Shown: positions 1 to 9,718 of the stretch, piece by piece | Position numbering within the stretch: the first letter of the stretch is position 1 | Layout: the number at the start of each line of letters is the position of its first letter | Assembly (NCBI GenBank): GCA_009838625.1 | Contig: VXRG01000065.1 | Location: forward strand, 1-52,551 | Direction: 5' to 3' | Origin: Caldilineaceae bacterium SB0664_bin_27 | GTDB lineage: Bacteria > Chloroflexota > Anaerolineae > Caldilineales > Caldilineaceae | DNA: 52,551 nt | Program-made: the position numbers and the translations under genes | Notes under the pieces: model-generated | Told to the model about the DNA's origin: nothing | Database searches by the model: none | The model's input: the letters and a program-made list of their open reading frames with translations, nothing else

Positions 1-1408
1 CGAAAGCAGTGCATCACTAGGGATGCATCACTTTGTGCAAAAAATCGGCCCAAAAGCGGTGGCAAGGGAGGCGTCGCGGGAGCGTGTTTTAGAGCTGATT
101 CCGGCCGCAAAGTCGGCTCGGAAATGCGGCTGTTCGCGGTTGGTCGGCTGCCGAATGTGTACAGGTTTTGTTTATGTTTTGTATAGGTATACAGAGCTGA
201 GCGGAAAGGGAATGGCCAAGCCTGGCTGCCTGCCGAAGTATATGAAATTCATCCAGAAGTATATGAAATTCATCCAATTGTGGGTGTGCATCACAGGTTT
301 CTGATGGGATCAGACTGGCGGGAATCTACGGCAACTGTCGGAACGGAAGTAGTCAAACGGCAGTAGTCAGTGGTCAGCGGTAAATGGCGGAGGAGCTGGC
401 GGCGTGAGGGCGGTGGCACGGCCTGGCCTTGCATGTCAGGAAACCTGTAAGGAGAGTGACGCAGTAAGATGCAATTGACCTTGATTGAGGTTAAGCGCGG
501 CGAGAGCGTGCGGCGTTGCGCGGGTAGGCAATTTGTGGGAGCAAGTTGCTTTACTGACAAAGGTCAAGGAGCCGTACAGTTCAAGGGCTCACGGGTAAGT
601 GATTTGAGGGCAATGTCCTGTTTTGTCCTGTTTTGTCCACATTGAAAGGGGGATGTGCGATATTCTATATTTTTTTCTTCAGATGGGGCGGCATTGTTGT
701 CTGGGCTGAAACCACCATTTCTTGTGTGATCAGCGCAGGGAGTCCGCGATGCAAACGACTTCGCAGGGCAATGGCGTCTGGTCAGGTATGCCAGCAGTGC
801 CGAAGTAAGCCTGCGTGTCGACAAGGGGAAGTACGGCGATGGTCAGAACTGAAGCGGACAGTGGCTAATGGTTGGAGGTGGAGGCGGAGTAGCTGCGGGA
901 GCGAGGGCAGGGCCAAGACCCGGCCCTGCGGGCAGAATGCGGGGAACAGACAGCGGTCTGGCTGCTTTCCGATGTATAGGAAAGTTCCCCTCGAAACTGG
1001 GATCCATCTGTGCAGGGTATTTCCGTGCGTCAAAGCCAAAGGTGCGGTATGATGGCACCACTGCCGCGACAGTCAGAACCAAGCCGCCTTGCAGTAGTTT
1101 GGAAAGACGGAACGAAAACTCCTCGCGTCTCGAATTCATTATGGGCGGGACAGCCAACTCTCACCCGTCACGGGATAGGGAACATCTTTCTTCAGGCGTC
1201 ATCTCTTGGAAAAGGTCGATGTCGATCCTCAAGGGCGGCGGGCTGGCAGGGATTCCGGACCCTGATGCCATCCGCAGAACTGTGCGCGGCCGCTATCCGG
1301 GATTGCATCCGACGCCATCTCCTGTATGACAGTCGCAGGCGAAGTCGGGACCCCGGGGGTTGCGACCGGAATCCGACTTAGTAGGACAGCAGGAACGGGC
1401 AACAGCCA
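1..1408. other. Long non-coding stretch upstream of ychF-like gene
   Basis: No open frame in either direction shows a recognisable protein, a plausible ribosome binding site or coding character. The stretch holds short repeats: GCATCAC near 10, 23 and 286, a 21-bp tandem duplication at 235-276, a 10-bp unit (TGTCCTGTTT) repeated 2.5 times at 614-638, and a GTAGTCAGTGGTCAG-like simple sequence near 347-392 that recurs inverted at 33.65 kb. It may be decayed intergenic DNA. I see no RNA gene in it. Confidence 0.6.
235..276. repeat. Tandem duplication of a 21-bp unit
   Basis: The unit GAAGTATATGAAATTCATCC plus A occurs at 235-255 and again, identical, at 256-276. The exact match points to a recent slippage event or a paired protein-binding site. 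No adjacent gene explains it. Confidence 0.85.
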
Positions 1409-2482
1409 ATGAGAATCGGAATCGTAGGCGGGCCAAATAGCGGTAAGACAACGATTTTCAACGCGTTGACCCGCAGCGCTACCGCCGCGACGGCCTACTC
1501 CAGCGGACAACTGGAGGTCCATACCGCGGTTGTGGACGTGCCGGACCCGCGTCTCGGTTTCCTCGCGCAGATGTTTGCCCCTCGCAAGGCCGTCTACGCC
1601 CAGGTGACCTATAACGACATTGCAGGACTGACCAGCGATATTGGCAGAGAGGGGCAGATTCGCGGCCCTCTTCTGAACGCAATCGCCACAAACGATGCGT
1701 TGCTGCTGGTCGCGCGGGCTTTCCACGACCCCAATGTTCCCCACCCCAATGACAGCGTCGACCCGGGCGCGGACTTTGCAGAGATGGAAACGGAGTTCCT
1801 GCTCAACGATATGGTTACGATCGAGGGACGCCTGGAACGGATCGCGGCCCAGCGCTCACGCGGTCCCGTTGAAGAGCGTCAGCGTCTGGCGCTCGAAGAA
1901 GAGCTGCTCAGGCGACTCTACCCGCTGCTTGAGGAAGGGTCGCCTTTGAGAGAGGCTGCGCTGTCCGCTGAAGAGCAGAAGCTGCTGGGCGGCTTTGGCT
2001 TTCTGAGTCTGAAGCCGATTTTGCGCGTAGTCAACGCAGGCGATGAAGATGAAGAAGAGTCGTTTTCGCGCCTCCTGAATGAAGGAACCTTCTTCCTGCG
2101 GGGACGTCTGGAGGCCGAAATCGCCCTTATGACGGCGGAGGAGGCTGCTGAATTCCTGGTTGGGTTTGGAATCGTGGAGCAGGGATTGAACAGGGCGATC
2201 CGGCGCTGTTACCAACTTTTGGGTCTGATCAGTTTCTTTACGATTGGCGACAACGAGGTCCGCTCCTGGGCCGTCGGCGCAGGAGCAACTGCGCCCGAGG
2301 CGGCGGGTGTTGTCCACACCGACATGCAAAGGGGCTTCATTCGGGCGGAAACCGTCCATTTCGACAGCCTTGAGGAGTCCGGGAGTATGGCCGCTGCTCG
2401 CAACCAGGGTCTGTTGAGGCTCGAGGGCAAGGAATACCTGGTGCAAGACGGCGATATTATGAACTTTCGGTTCAATGTCTGA
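1409..2482 (+). CDS. ychF: YchF/OLA1-like GTP/ATP-binding protein with TGS-type C-terminus
   Basis: A P-loop NTPase of the Obg-related YchF family, known to bind ribosomes and ATP or GTP. Visible features: P-loop GGPNSGKT at residues 7-14, switch-II-like DIAGL at 70-74, a helical insertion at about 125-260, and a C-terminal TGS/DUF933-type domain from about 273 to the end (LGLISFFTIGDNEVRSWAV). At 357 aa it has the usual family length. The P-loop (GGPNSGKT rather than GLPNVGKS) and the NKxD/NxxE region (VVNAGDED) diverge from the common bacterial sequence, so this may be a lineage-specific paralogue rather than the housekeeping copy. It lies 114 bp upstream of the S1-domain gene on the same strand. 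Confidence 0.85.
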   Translation: MRIGIVGGPNSGKTTIFNALTRSATAATAYSSGQLEVHTAVVDVPDPRLGFLAQMFAPRKAVYAQVTYNDIAGLTSDIGREGQIRGPLLNAIATNDALLLVARAFHDPNVPHPNDSVDPGADFAEMETEFLLNDMVTIEGRLERIAAQRSRGPVEERQRLALEEELLRRLYPLLEEGSPLREAALSAEEQKLLGGFGFLSLKPILRVVNAGDEDEEESFSRLLNEGTFFLRGRLEAEIALMTAEEAAEFLVGFGIVEQGLNRAIRRCYQLLGLISFFTIGDNEVRSWAVGAGATAPEAAGVVHTDMQRGFIRAETVHFDSLEESGSMAAARNQGLLRLEGKEYLVQDGDIMNFRFNV

Positions 2483-2596
2483 CGAGAACCTTAAAGGGAT
2501 TTCGTACCTCTTGACTTTTGTCTGGAGAAACAAAGAAAGGTATACTGCGTAGCGGTGCTGCGCAGGGACAGTACCGTCGTCAATGAGGAGCGGAAG

Positions 2597-3415
2597 ATGA
2601 CCGAAGAACCCCGTACTGTCGAGATCGAAGATGCCGACGAGACCACTAACGAGGACGACTCCGGCAAGACGGTCGTTCGCCTGAGCGTCGGCCAGGAATT
2701 GACCGGCAAAGTAAAGCAAGTTACCGACTTTGGCGCCTTTGTCGACATAGGCGCCGGCCGTGATGGCTTGGTCCATATCTCCGAACTGTCGGTCGGCCGC
2801 GTGACCAACGTGAAGGAGGTCGTGGAGGAAGGCCAGAACGTTACAGTCTGGATCAAACGGTTGAACCGTGAGCGAAACCGTATCAGCCTGACCATGATTC
2901 CGCCGGACACCAGGACGATTCGAGACCTCCAAGAGGGTGAAGTCGTCGAAGGTGTTGTTTCCAGAATGGTACCCTATGGCGCCTTCATCAACATTGGCGT
3001 GGGCACCGACGCCCTGCTTCACGTACGTGAGATGGGGAACAACTACGTCGAGAAGCCGGAAGACGTAGTTGAAATCGATGAGAAGCTGGAAGTTCGCATC
3101 ATGACGGTCAATCGCCGTCGCCGCCACATCGACGTCAGCATTAAGGGGTTGCGGGAAGAGCCTGAAGGGGATGAGGCTGAAGCAACCGATGGAGAGGCGT
3201 CTTCAGAGGAAGAGTCAGATTCGCAGGTCGTTGACAAGTTTGAGAACATCGAGGTCCTCTCGCCGATGGAGCTGGCCTTCAAACGCGCCATGGAGGCCGG
3301 AGGCGAGGAGGTTGTCCTGCCCAAGTCTACGCGGCGCCGCAAGCGAAAACAACACCGCGCCCGCTCCGAACAGGCGGAGATCATTCAGCGAACTTTGGAT
3401 ACGATGCGCGAGTAG
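2597..3415 (+). CDS. Double S1-domain RNA-binding protein
   Basis: 272 aa with two S1 (OB-fold) domains, at roughly 31-99 (GKVKQVTDFGAFVDIGAG) and 112-185 (GVVSRMVPYGAFINIGVG). These are typical of proteins that contact mRNA or the ribosome. An acidic linker follows (about 188-215), then a very basic tail with RRRKRKQHRAR. The start is the ATG at 2597, six bases after GAGGAG (2585-2590); an in-frame start at 2555 lacks this site. It is shorter than ribosomal protein S1 (4-6 repeats). A role in translation or RNA turnover is likely but not assigned. Confidence 0.85.
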   Translation: MTEEPRTVEIEDADETTNEDDSGKTVVRLSVGQELTGKVKQVTDFGAFVDIGAGRDGLVHISELSVGRVTNVKEVVEEGQNVTVWIKRLNRERNRISLTMIPPDTRTIRDLQEGEVVEGVVSRMVPYGAFINIGVGTDALLHVREMGNNYVEKPEDVVEIDEKLEVRIMTVNRRRRHIDVSIKGLREEPEGDEAEATDGEASSEEESDSQVVDKFENIEVLSPMELAFKRAMEAGGEEVVLPKSTRRRKRKQHRARSEQAEIIQRTLDTMRE

Positions 3416-3610
3416 ATTGCTGGCACATTTTTCACCTGGCAGTATTTGCCTGAATGGGGCGGCGGAAGAGCTTAACTTCCGTCGCTTTTTTGATTGGCGC
3501 CTGCGGGCATTGGAACGGGCAGGCGGCCGGGGCGGCTGACAGTCAAATGCGGCCCCCCTCCAACATAGTCATATCGTCCACCATTCTCAACTGGCAGCGC
3601 CGGAGGCACA

Positions 3611-4360
3611 ATGAATATCCGCGGCTGTGCGGCATTGGTAACAGGCGGCGCGCATCGCGTGGGAAAGGCAATTGTCCTGGACCTTGCCCGCGCCGGCGCA
3701 GATGTAGTCATTCTCTACAACAGTTCAGGTAGCGCCGCGGCGGAGACCGCACTTGAAGCAGAGGCGCTCGGCGTCCGCGCAACAACTGTGCAGTGTGATG
3801 TTTCCAATCTACATGCAGTACAGAAAATGGCACAGTTCGTGCGCGATCGTTTCGGCCGGCTGAGCGTACTCGTCAATTCGGCCGACTGGTTCGCCCAGCA
3901 TTCCTTTCCGACCGACAGCTACGGGACGTGGCACCGGATTCTCGACGTTTCCGTTCACGGCAGCTTCTACGTCAGCAACGAACTGGCGCCCCTCCTTCTG
4001 GACCAACCGGAAGCGGCAATCGTCAATATCGTAGACCTTTCAGCCTGGCATGCCTGGCCCAATTTCACCGGCCACGCAGTTGCAAAGTCCGCCCTTCTCG
4101 CTCTGACTCGACAGATGGCGCTGGAACTTGCCCCCACCGTGCGGGTAAATGCAGTGGCTCCGGGCCCTGTGCTGCCTCCACCGCATTACACCGAAGAGAG
4201 GCTGCGGCGCAGCAGCGAGCGTACACTGCTGAACCGTTGGGGAAAGGCCGAGGACGTCGCCCACGCCGTCAGGTTCCTGATCGAATCCAACTATACGACA
4301 GGTGAAGTAGTGCGCGTCGATGGCGGAGAGCTGATCGCTAAGCGGTCCCCTTCGGCCTGA
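3611..4360 (+). CDS. SDR-family protein, pteridine-reductase-like, with His in place of catalytic Tyr
   Basis: 249-aa short-chain dehydrogenase/reductase. The cofactor loop TGGAHRVG (residues 11-18) has the TGxxxRxG form of pteridine reductases, which favours NADPH. The usual NNAG/NNAS motif is NSAD and, most strikingly, the YxxxK active site is HAVAK: the codon is CAC, one transition from TAC. The downstream SALLALTRQMALEL helix and the GEVVRVDGG end are normal. Family knowledge says the Tyr is the proton donor, so activity may be lost or altered. GGAGG at 3602-3606 lies just upstream of the ATG. It stands alone between the S1 gene and the holin-like gene. Confidence 0.85.
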   Translation: MNIRGCAALVTGGAHRVGKAIVLDLARAGADVVILYNSSGSAAAETALEAEALGVRATTVQCDVSNLHAVQKMAQFVRDRFGRLSVLVNSADWFAQHSFPTDSYGTWHRILDVSVHGSFYVSNELAPLLLDQPEAAIVNIVDLSAWHAWPNFTGHAVAKSALLALTRQMALELAPTVRVNAVAPGPVLPPPHYTEERLRRSSERTLLNRWGKAEDVAHAVRFLIESNYTTGEVVRVDGGELIAKRSPSA

Positions 4361-4498
4361 AGCCGGGCATATTTGGGAAGGAGCTGAGGAAAGAATAGAT
4401 TTCGACTGCGAAGTCTTTGCGCAGAAGAAGCAACTTCGAGCCTGCCAAGCCGTAGAGTATAGCAGAAGCCAAACTCGAACTCAGGTAGGAGCCGGACG

Positions 4499-4840
4499 AT
4501 GGAGCTGTTGACAATTTGGATAGTTACGACGCTGAGTCTCCTGGTCATATCCCGCATTGGGTTGTTTGGCGTCGACATCGAAAACTTCGGTACGGCGCTT
4601 GTCGTTGCCGTCGTACTGGGCCTGTTGAACGCCGTCCTCGGTCCCATCCTGCGCTTTCTTTCCTTCCCTCTGCTCGTCCTGACCTTCGGACTCTTCAGCG
4701 TCTTTATCAACGCGGCAGTGTTCTGGCTTACGGCGAACCTGGTAAGCGGATTCGAACTGCGCCGCGGCTGCTTCAGCGCGCTGGTCGGTCCGATCGCACT
4801 GGCAGCGCTGAACTCTGTTATCATGGCGATCCTCCCCTGA
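4499..4840 (+). CDS. Four-TM phage-holin family IV membrane protein
   Basis: 113 aa with about four hydrophobic helices (roughly 2-20, 27-50, 54-77, 88-112), matching the small chromosomal phage_holin_4 superfamily-IV proteins (PF04020). Motifs such as GLLNAVLGPILRFLSFPL and INAAVFWLTANLV are characteristic. Despite the name, most chromosomal members are not in prophages and have no proven lytic role. The AGGAG at about 4486 positions the ATG. No other phage gene is nearby. Confidence 0.8.
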   Translation: MELLTIWIVTTLSLLVISRIGLFGVDIENFGTALVVAVVLGLLNAVLGPILRFLSFPLLVLTFGLFSVFINAAVFWLTANLVSGFELRRGCFSALVGPIALAALNSVIMAILP

Positions 4841-5098
4841 TCGACTCCTGTCATTTGAAGTTCGACAACCCAGGGCGACGACGAGCGCCAGGTTTCACCA
4901 TTTCCCGACAGTCCTGCAAATGATCTGTCCAGCGTGCCATCGCGGCCCTTCCCGCCCCTGGATAAGGCTGGGATTACTTGCCAGAATCGCCGCTTTTTGG
5001 TAACGTGCACTGGTGACTTACCAGTGAGAAACTGCGAAAGTGACGGAGTGGCGCCGTCCCAAGAACTGACAAAGCCTGCGGACCGGAAAGGAGCTCCG

Positions 5099-6004
5099 GT
5101 GGACCTTCTGAAAGAATTCTCAGCCGCGATGCGGACGGACAGCGAACGTCCGGAGAAGCTGGCTCTCCTGCTGGGCAAACTCATCGAGCCCGGGCTGGAC
5201 GTAGACAGCTACATCAGACGCCTGGATGAGCTGGCCGACCAGGTCGAACAAAATATGCCGGTCGGGGCGCTCGGCCGCGCCAGGGCAGAGGCTCTGATCG
5301 CGGTCCTGCACGGCGAATACGACTTTATCGGAAACGTTGAAAACTACTACGACCCGTCCAACAGCTTCCTTCACTGCGTGCTCGACGCCCGTCTCGGCCT
5401 TCCCATTACGCTCAGCCTCCTTTACACGGCCGTAGGGCACCGCCTGGGCATGAACCTGCAGGGGCTGGGACTGCCAGGGCACTTCATGTTGGAGTACAGA
5501 GACATGAACGGCGTGTGGATTCTCGATCCCTTTCATGGCAAGGTCGTTGGCAGCGAGGAGCTCTCCTACTACCTCACGCAGATCTTCCAGCAGCCGATTC
5601 GCGTCTCCGTCTCTCTGGAACAGTACCGCACGAGCACCAGCGCATGGATACAGCGCATTCTGAACAACCTGCGCTCCGTGTATATTTCCCAACACCGTCT
5701 TGCCGATGCGCTGAAAGTGCTGAACTTCATGGTAGTTGTGGACCCGGAGGAGGCAAGCCTCTGGCGGGATCGGGGAATGCTCCACTATGGGCTGGAAAAC
5801 ATGCTGCTGGCTGAGAGCGACCTGCGGCGTTATTTCCTGCTGCGCAACCGGCTGCATCTTTTCACGGGCGAAGCCGAAATGGTGTTCAGCGGCGTCGCCT
5901 TCGGAGGATGGATGCCCGAGGCAGAGCAGGAACCGACTCAGGAGGACCAGCGCGTACTGTTCGTACTGAAGCAGATTCGAGAAGAAATCAGAAGGTTGAA
6001 TTGA
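5099..6004 (+). CDS. SirB1-like transglutaminase-fold/TPR protein
   Basis: 301 aa of the SirB1 family: a transglutaminase-like core (NSFLHCVLDARLGLPITLSL, then LGLPGHFMLEYR) followed by a TPR-like helical tail (ALKVLNFMVVVDPEEASLWR; GLENMLLAESDLRRYF). SirB1 relatives usually sit near PrmC or LPS genes; their activity is unproven. I place the start at GTG 5099 because AAAGGAG (5087-5093) lies five bases upstream. The frame stays open back to 4934, but that segment has low coding character. The next gene, an acyltransferase, starts 7 bp after the stop, so the two are probably co-transcribed. Confidence 0.8.
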   Translation: MDLLKEFSAAMRTDSERPEKLALLLGKLIEPGLDVDSYIRRLDELADQVEQNMPVGALGRARAEALIAVLHGEYDFIGNVENYYDPSNSFLHCVLDARLGLPITLSLLYTAVGHRLGMNLQGLGLPGHFMLEYRDMNGVWILDPFHGKVVGSEELSYYLTQIFQQPIRVSVSLEQYRTSTSAWIQRILNNLRSVYISQHRLADALKVLNFMVVVDPEEASLWRDRGMLHYGLENMLLAESDLRRYFLLRNRLHLFTGEAEMVFSGVAFGGWMPEAEQEPTQEDQRVLFVLKQIREEIRRLN

Positions 6005-6011
6005 AGCAAGA

Positions 6012-6743
6012 ATGAGGATACCTTCCGACGCCTCCGGTTTATGGAAATTCTGCCACGCGGCGCTTACCGTCTTGCGCCCCTTGTTCTGCTCTCTGAGAGT
6101 GGAGGGCGTGGAAAACGTGCCCCTAAAGGGAGGCGTGGTTCTGGCCTGCAATCATCCCGGCGGCATGGACTGTTTTGTTATGGGCTTCGCTTCACCGCGC
6201 CAAGTCTTCTATATGGCAAAAAGGGAGCTCTTCAACATCCATCCGGTGGTGACTTTTCTGCTGTACCGCATAGGCGCATTTCCCATCAACCGGGGCGCAC
6301 GCGACATCGAGGCGATAGAGTACAGCGTTGAGCTTCTGAAACAGGGGCGTATTGTGGGCATGTTTCCTGAGGGGACCCGCAACCGCGGCAGACCCATGCG
6401 GCGCGGCAAGAGCGGGGCAGTGCGAATCGCCATCGAAGCAGGCGTGCCTGTGGTACCCGTGGCAGTGCTGGAGATTCCCCACCTGCACAAGAACTGGCTC
6501 AATCCTTTCAAGCGCACGCAACTCTCCGTTCAATTCGGACAGCCGGTGCTCTTCCCCGCGGGCTCGATGGAAGATGTGCAGGATTATACGACTGAAATCA
6601 TGCTTGAAGTTGCGCGTATGATGCCGCCTGAACTGCGCGGCTACTATGGAGAAGCGCCGGCCCCGTCCCAGGATGGAACGCCGCCGCGTACACCAATGGC
6701 AGGAGCAACCGGTCCGGCCTCCAGCGACATTGCGACCGGCTGA
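6012..6743 (+). CDS. plsC: 1-acyl-sn-glycerol-3-phosphate acyltransferase (PlsC family)
   Basis: 243-aa membrane-associated acyltransferase that would transfer an acyl group to lysophosphatidate in phospholipid synthesis. The HX4D catalytic motif is present (NHPGGMD, His48/Asp53), as is the FPEGTR substrate-binding motif at 118-123, with VPVVPVAV further on. The last 30 residues are Pro/Ala-rich and outside the fold. It follows the SirB1-like gene by 7 bp with only a weak ribosome binding site, suggesting translational coupling. The acceptor could also be another lysolipid. Confidence 0.88.
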   Translation: MRIPSDASGLWKFCHAALTVLRPLFCSLRVEGVENVPLKGGVVLACNHPGGMDCFVMGFASPRQVFYMAKRELFNIHPVVTFLLYRIGAFPINRGARDIEAIEYSVELLKQGRIVGMFPEGTRNRGRPMRRGKSGAVRIAIEAGVPVVPVAVLEIPHLHKNWLNPFKRTQLSVQFGQPVLFPAGSMEDVQDYTTEIMLEVARMMPPELRGYYGEAPAPSQDGTPPRTPMAGATGPASSDIATG

Positions 6744-6812
6744 CTGAAGCCGACCCCGCTTTTCAATCGGCGTCGCACGACCCCGCAAGATCCCGTACGA
6801 CCTTCTCTCTCC

Positions 6813-7877
6813 CTAAGCCAGCGTCGCCATAACGCCTTCCAGCGCTTCCCTGCTCGGGCGCAGTTTCTCGTCGGGCAAATGCGTAAGGGGCGTGTCCGTC
6901 AGATCCAGAAGCTCTGTGAAAGTCGGTTCCTCTTCGTTGATGTACAGCAACCCTGTGATCAACTTCTGCTCGTCCAAAGACTGCTGAATCACATTGTAAG
7001 CGGCCGTTCGATCCTTCGGGTCATGATCCGGATCAATCTTCTTGAGAATTATGCTGCCGCCGTCATGCAATTCGACCTCGATCTCGTCTTCGTACTCTTC
7101 GATTTGGATTTCTTCAAATTCGGGCACAAAACTCAGATCGTGTAACCGAATCTCGTTCGCTCGCCCGAACCCGTAACTCTTCGTCGACGTGTCGTGGTTG
7201 TTGAACGTTACACAGGGGCTGATGATATCCAGGACCGCGATGCCGCGGTGGTTCATGGCGGCCTTCAGCAATGCCTCCAGCTGCTTCATATCACCGGCGA
7301 AACTGCGGGCGACGAAAGTCGCATTGGCGGTCAGGGCTTCCATGCAGATGTCCAGCGGCGGCAAGTCGTTTACGCCCTGGTACTTGAGAAACTGGCCTTC
7401 ATCGGCGGTGGCGCTGAACTGGCCCTTGGTAAGGCCGTAAACACCGTTGTTTTCGACGATATAGATAAGGGGCAGGTTGCGTCTTACCGCGTGCTTGAAC
7501 TGGCCGATGCCGATAGAGGCTGTGTCGCCGTCTCCGCTGACTCCGATCACCTCCAACGAGGCGTTGGCGATAATCGCCCCGGTCGCCACCGAAGGCATGC
7601 GCCCGTGCAAGCTGTTGAAGCCGTGGCTCCAGCCCAGGTAGTAGGCCGGGGTCTTGCTGCTGCATCCGATCCCGCTTAATTTCACAACCTGCGTCTGGTC
7701 CAGGCCCATCTCCCAGGCCGCATTGACAATGCGCTGGCTGATGCTGTCGTGTCCGCAGCCCTTGCACAAGGTGGAAGGCCGCCCGCGATAGGAGGTCTTT
7801 TCCAGGCCGATGCGGTTGGTCTTTGCGGGGCGTGCGGCGCGTCTGGCCGCCGCGTCTGTTCTGGTCCTGGTACTCAT
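6813..7877 (-). CDS. korB: 2-oxoacid:ferredoxin oxidoreductase, beta subunit
   Basis: 354 aa. The thiamine-pyrophosphate subunit of a 2-oxoacid (probably 2-oxoglutarate) ferredoxin oxidoreductase. Visible: CKGCGH near residue 38, the GDGD...NN TPP/Mg signature at 115-118 and 143-144, and ENNGVYGLTKGQ. The C-terminal 110 residues are acidic and longer than in minimal archaeal beta subunits, as in the KorB of actinobacteria and relatives. Its ATG overlaps the korA stop by 4 nt (ATGA), so the subunits are translationally coupled. The exact keto-acid cannot be read from sequence alone. No dedicated ferredoxin gene lies nearby. Confidence 0.9.
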   Translation of the reverse strand: MSTRTRTDAAARRAARPAKTNRIGLEKTSYRGRPSTLCKGCGHDSISQRIVNAAWEMGLDQTQVVKLSGIGCSSKTPAYYLGWSHGFNSLHGRMPSVATGAIIANASLEVIGVSGDGDTASIGIGQFKHAVRRNLPLIYIVENNGVYGLTKGQFSATADEGQFLKYQGVNDLPPLDICMEALTANATFVARSFAGDMKQLEALLKAAMNHRGIAVLDIISPCVTFNNHDTSTKSYGFGRANEIRLHDLSFVPEFEEIQIEEYEDEIEVELHDGGSIILKKIDPDHDPKDRTAAYNVIQQSLDEQKLITGLLYINEEEPTFTELLDLTDTPLTHLPDEKLRPSREALEGVMATLA

Positions 7878-9718
7878 ATCAGTTCCTCCTCCAATGCTTT
7901 CCGAACCTGCTCAGCGATGTAGCGAGCGCTGAGGGGAAGTCCGTCACACTTTGCCATCGATACAAGTTTCAGAGCCTGCGCCGGTTCTTCGGTCGTCAGA
8001 ATCGAGTGGAGCTGGCCGTCACTGTTCGCCTCAATAACAAAGACTGTCTTGTTTCTGTCGATGAATGAGCGAACGCTTTCGTCTATGGGCAAAGCCCGCA
8101 GCCGCAGGTAATTTGTCGTCAGGCCTGTAGCCGCAAGACGCGCACGCGCCTCTTCGACACCGTCGTGATTGCTGCCCAAACTGATGATCCCAACGTCAGC
8201 CCCGTCAACTTCATCCAGAATGGGAGGCGGCACCATCTGTCGAGCCGTCTCAAACTTTCGCTTCAGCCTCTCCAGGTTCTGCTCCCAGTCTTCGGGCCGC
8301 TCGCTGTAATAGCCGTACTCATTGTGACCGGTGCCGCGCGTGAAGTAGGCGGCCATGTTGTGCCTTGTGCCCGGCAGCGTGCGGTAGGCAACGCCGTCGC
8401 CATCGACATCCATGTAGCGCCCCCAGGAACCCTGCCTTTCCTCCAGGTCCTCTGCACTCAGCACCTTGCCGCGCCTGAAGGGGGCGTCCGAATATTCGAA
8501 CGGCTCCGAAATGTGCATGTTCATCCCCAGATCGAGGTCGCTCAGAACGAACACGAGCGTCTGCAGCTCCTCCGCCAGGTCAAAGGCGACGCGGCCGAAT
8601 TCGAAGCACTCGGCCGGATTGGCGGGGAAGAGCACCACGTGTCTCGTGTCCCCGTGCCCAAGATAGTAGGAGGCATGAATATCTCCCTGGGAGGTGCGGG
8701 TCGGCAATCCTGTGCTCGGCCCCATCCTCTGGATGTCCCAGATGACCGCCGGCACCTCGGCGAAGTAGGCCAGCCCGGCAAATTCAGACATCAGGCTGAT
8801 CCCGGGCCCGCTCGTACAGGTCATCGCCCTTGCGCCCGTCCAGCCTGCGCCTACGACCATTCCAATCGCCGACAGCTCATCTTCAGCCTGAATGACGGCG
8901 ACGGTCGCCTTGTCGGTGTCCGGATCGGTTCGCAAGGCGGGCGCGTACTTTTCTATCGACTCGGCCAGGCTGGACGACGGCGTGATGGGGTACCAGGAGG
9001 CGAGGGACAGGCCGCCGGCCAGGGCACCCAGGGCGCCCGCGGTATTGCCATCCACCAGGATCTTGCCTTCGTTGAATCCCGTCATACGTTCTACGCGATA
9101 GCTTTCATTCCGCATATCGTGACCGCTGGTCCACTCTATTGCGCGTTCGACCATCGCCATGTTGAGCCCGGCAGCCTTCTCTTTGCCCTCAAAATGATGC
9201 AGCAGCGCCGCCTCAATCTCTGCCGGCTCGATGCCCAGCAACTCCGCCAGCACGCCAACATAGACCATGTTGGCCACATAGTCTCGCAGAGCATGGGGCA
9301 GGCCGGCCTCTTTGACGAGGTCCTTCACCGGCATCGCGTAATAGGTAACGTCTTTGCGGTTGTTGGCTACCGGCAAGGAATCGTCGTAGATGACGATGCC
9401 GCCGGGAACAACCCTTTCCATATCCTCTGCAACGGTCCGTCCATTCATACAGACCTGAATGTCGGTCATCTCCCTGCGCGCCAGAAAGCCGTCCTTGCTC
9501 AGGCGAATGATGTACCAGGTCGGCAGACCCTGGATGTTGCTGGGAAACAGGTTCTTGCCGTTTATCGGAATTCCCATCTTGAAAAGAGCGCGTAGCAGGA
9601 CACCGTTGCTCGTCTGGCTACCGGAGCCGTTCGCCGTCGCCACGTTGATGGCAAAGTCATTGACGGCTGCCGGCGCGTCCGGCACTACAACTGGCGCTTC
9701 CCGAACTGCAACACTCAT
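7874..9718 (-). CDS. korA: 2-oxoacid:ferredoxin oxidoreductase, fused gamma-alpha subunit
   Basis: 614 aa. The N-terminal gamma domain (about 25-200; GSGSQTSNGVLLRALFKMG) is fused to the alpha domain, whose YPITPSSS signature is at 243-250 and is followed by AEDELSAIGMVVGAGWTGAR. This two-subunit arrangement (KorA gamma-alpha plus KorB) is the one used by aerobic or microaerobic bacteria in the TCA cycle. It lies between a FadR-type regulator (4-nt ATGA overlap upstream) and korB (4-nt overlap downstream). GGAGTC precedes the ATG. Confidence 0.92.
   Translation of the reverse strand: MSVAVREAPVVVPDAPAAVNDFAINVATANGSGSQTSNGVLLRALFKMGIPINGKNLFPSNIQGLPTWYIIRLSKDGFLARREMTDIQVCMNGRTVAEDMERVVPGGIVIYDDSLPVANNRKDVTYYAMPVKDLVKEAGLPHALRDYVANMVYVGVLAELLGIEPAEIEAALLHHFEGKEKAAGLNMAMVERAIEWTSGHDMRNESYRVERMTGFNEGKILVDGNTAGALGALAGGLSLASWYPITPSSSLAESIEKYAPALRTDPDTDKATVAVIQAEDELSAIGMVVGAGWTGARAMTCTSGPGISLMSEFAGLAYFAEVPAVIWDIQRMGPSTGLPTRTSQGDIHASYYLGHGDTRHVVLFPANPAECFEFGRVAFDLAEELQTLVFVLSDLDLGMNMHISEPFEYSDAPFRRGKVLSAEDLEERQGSWGRYMDVDGDGVAYRTLPGTRHNMAAYFTRGTGHNEYGYYSERPEDWEQNLERLKRKFETARQMVPPPILDEVDGADVGIISLGSNHDGVEEARARLAATGLTTNYLRLRALPIDESVRSFIDRNKTVFVIEANSDGQLHSILTTEEPAQALKLVSMAKCDGLPLSARYIAEQVRKALEEELI

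Noticed and set aside
1856..3127. Minus-strand frame spanning ychF and the S1 gene
   Set aside because: Covers two real genes on the opposite strand and the gap between; no start signal or domain.
4499..4840. Prophage holin
   Set aside because: The superfamily is common on chromosomes and no endolysin or phage structural gene is adjacent.
8165..9595. Long plus-strand frame over korA
   Set aside because: Shadow of korA, which has clear gamma and alpha signatures and operon overlaps.
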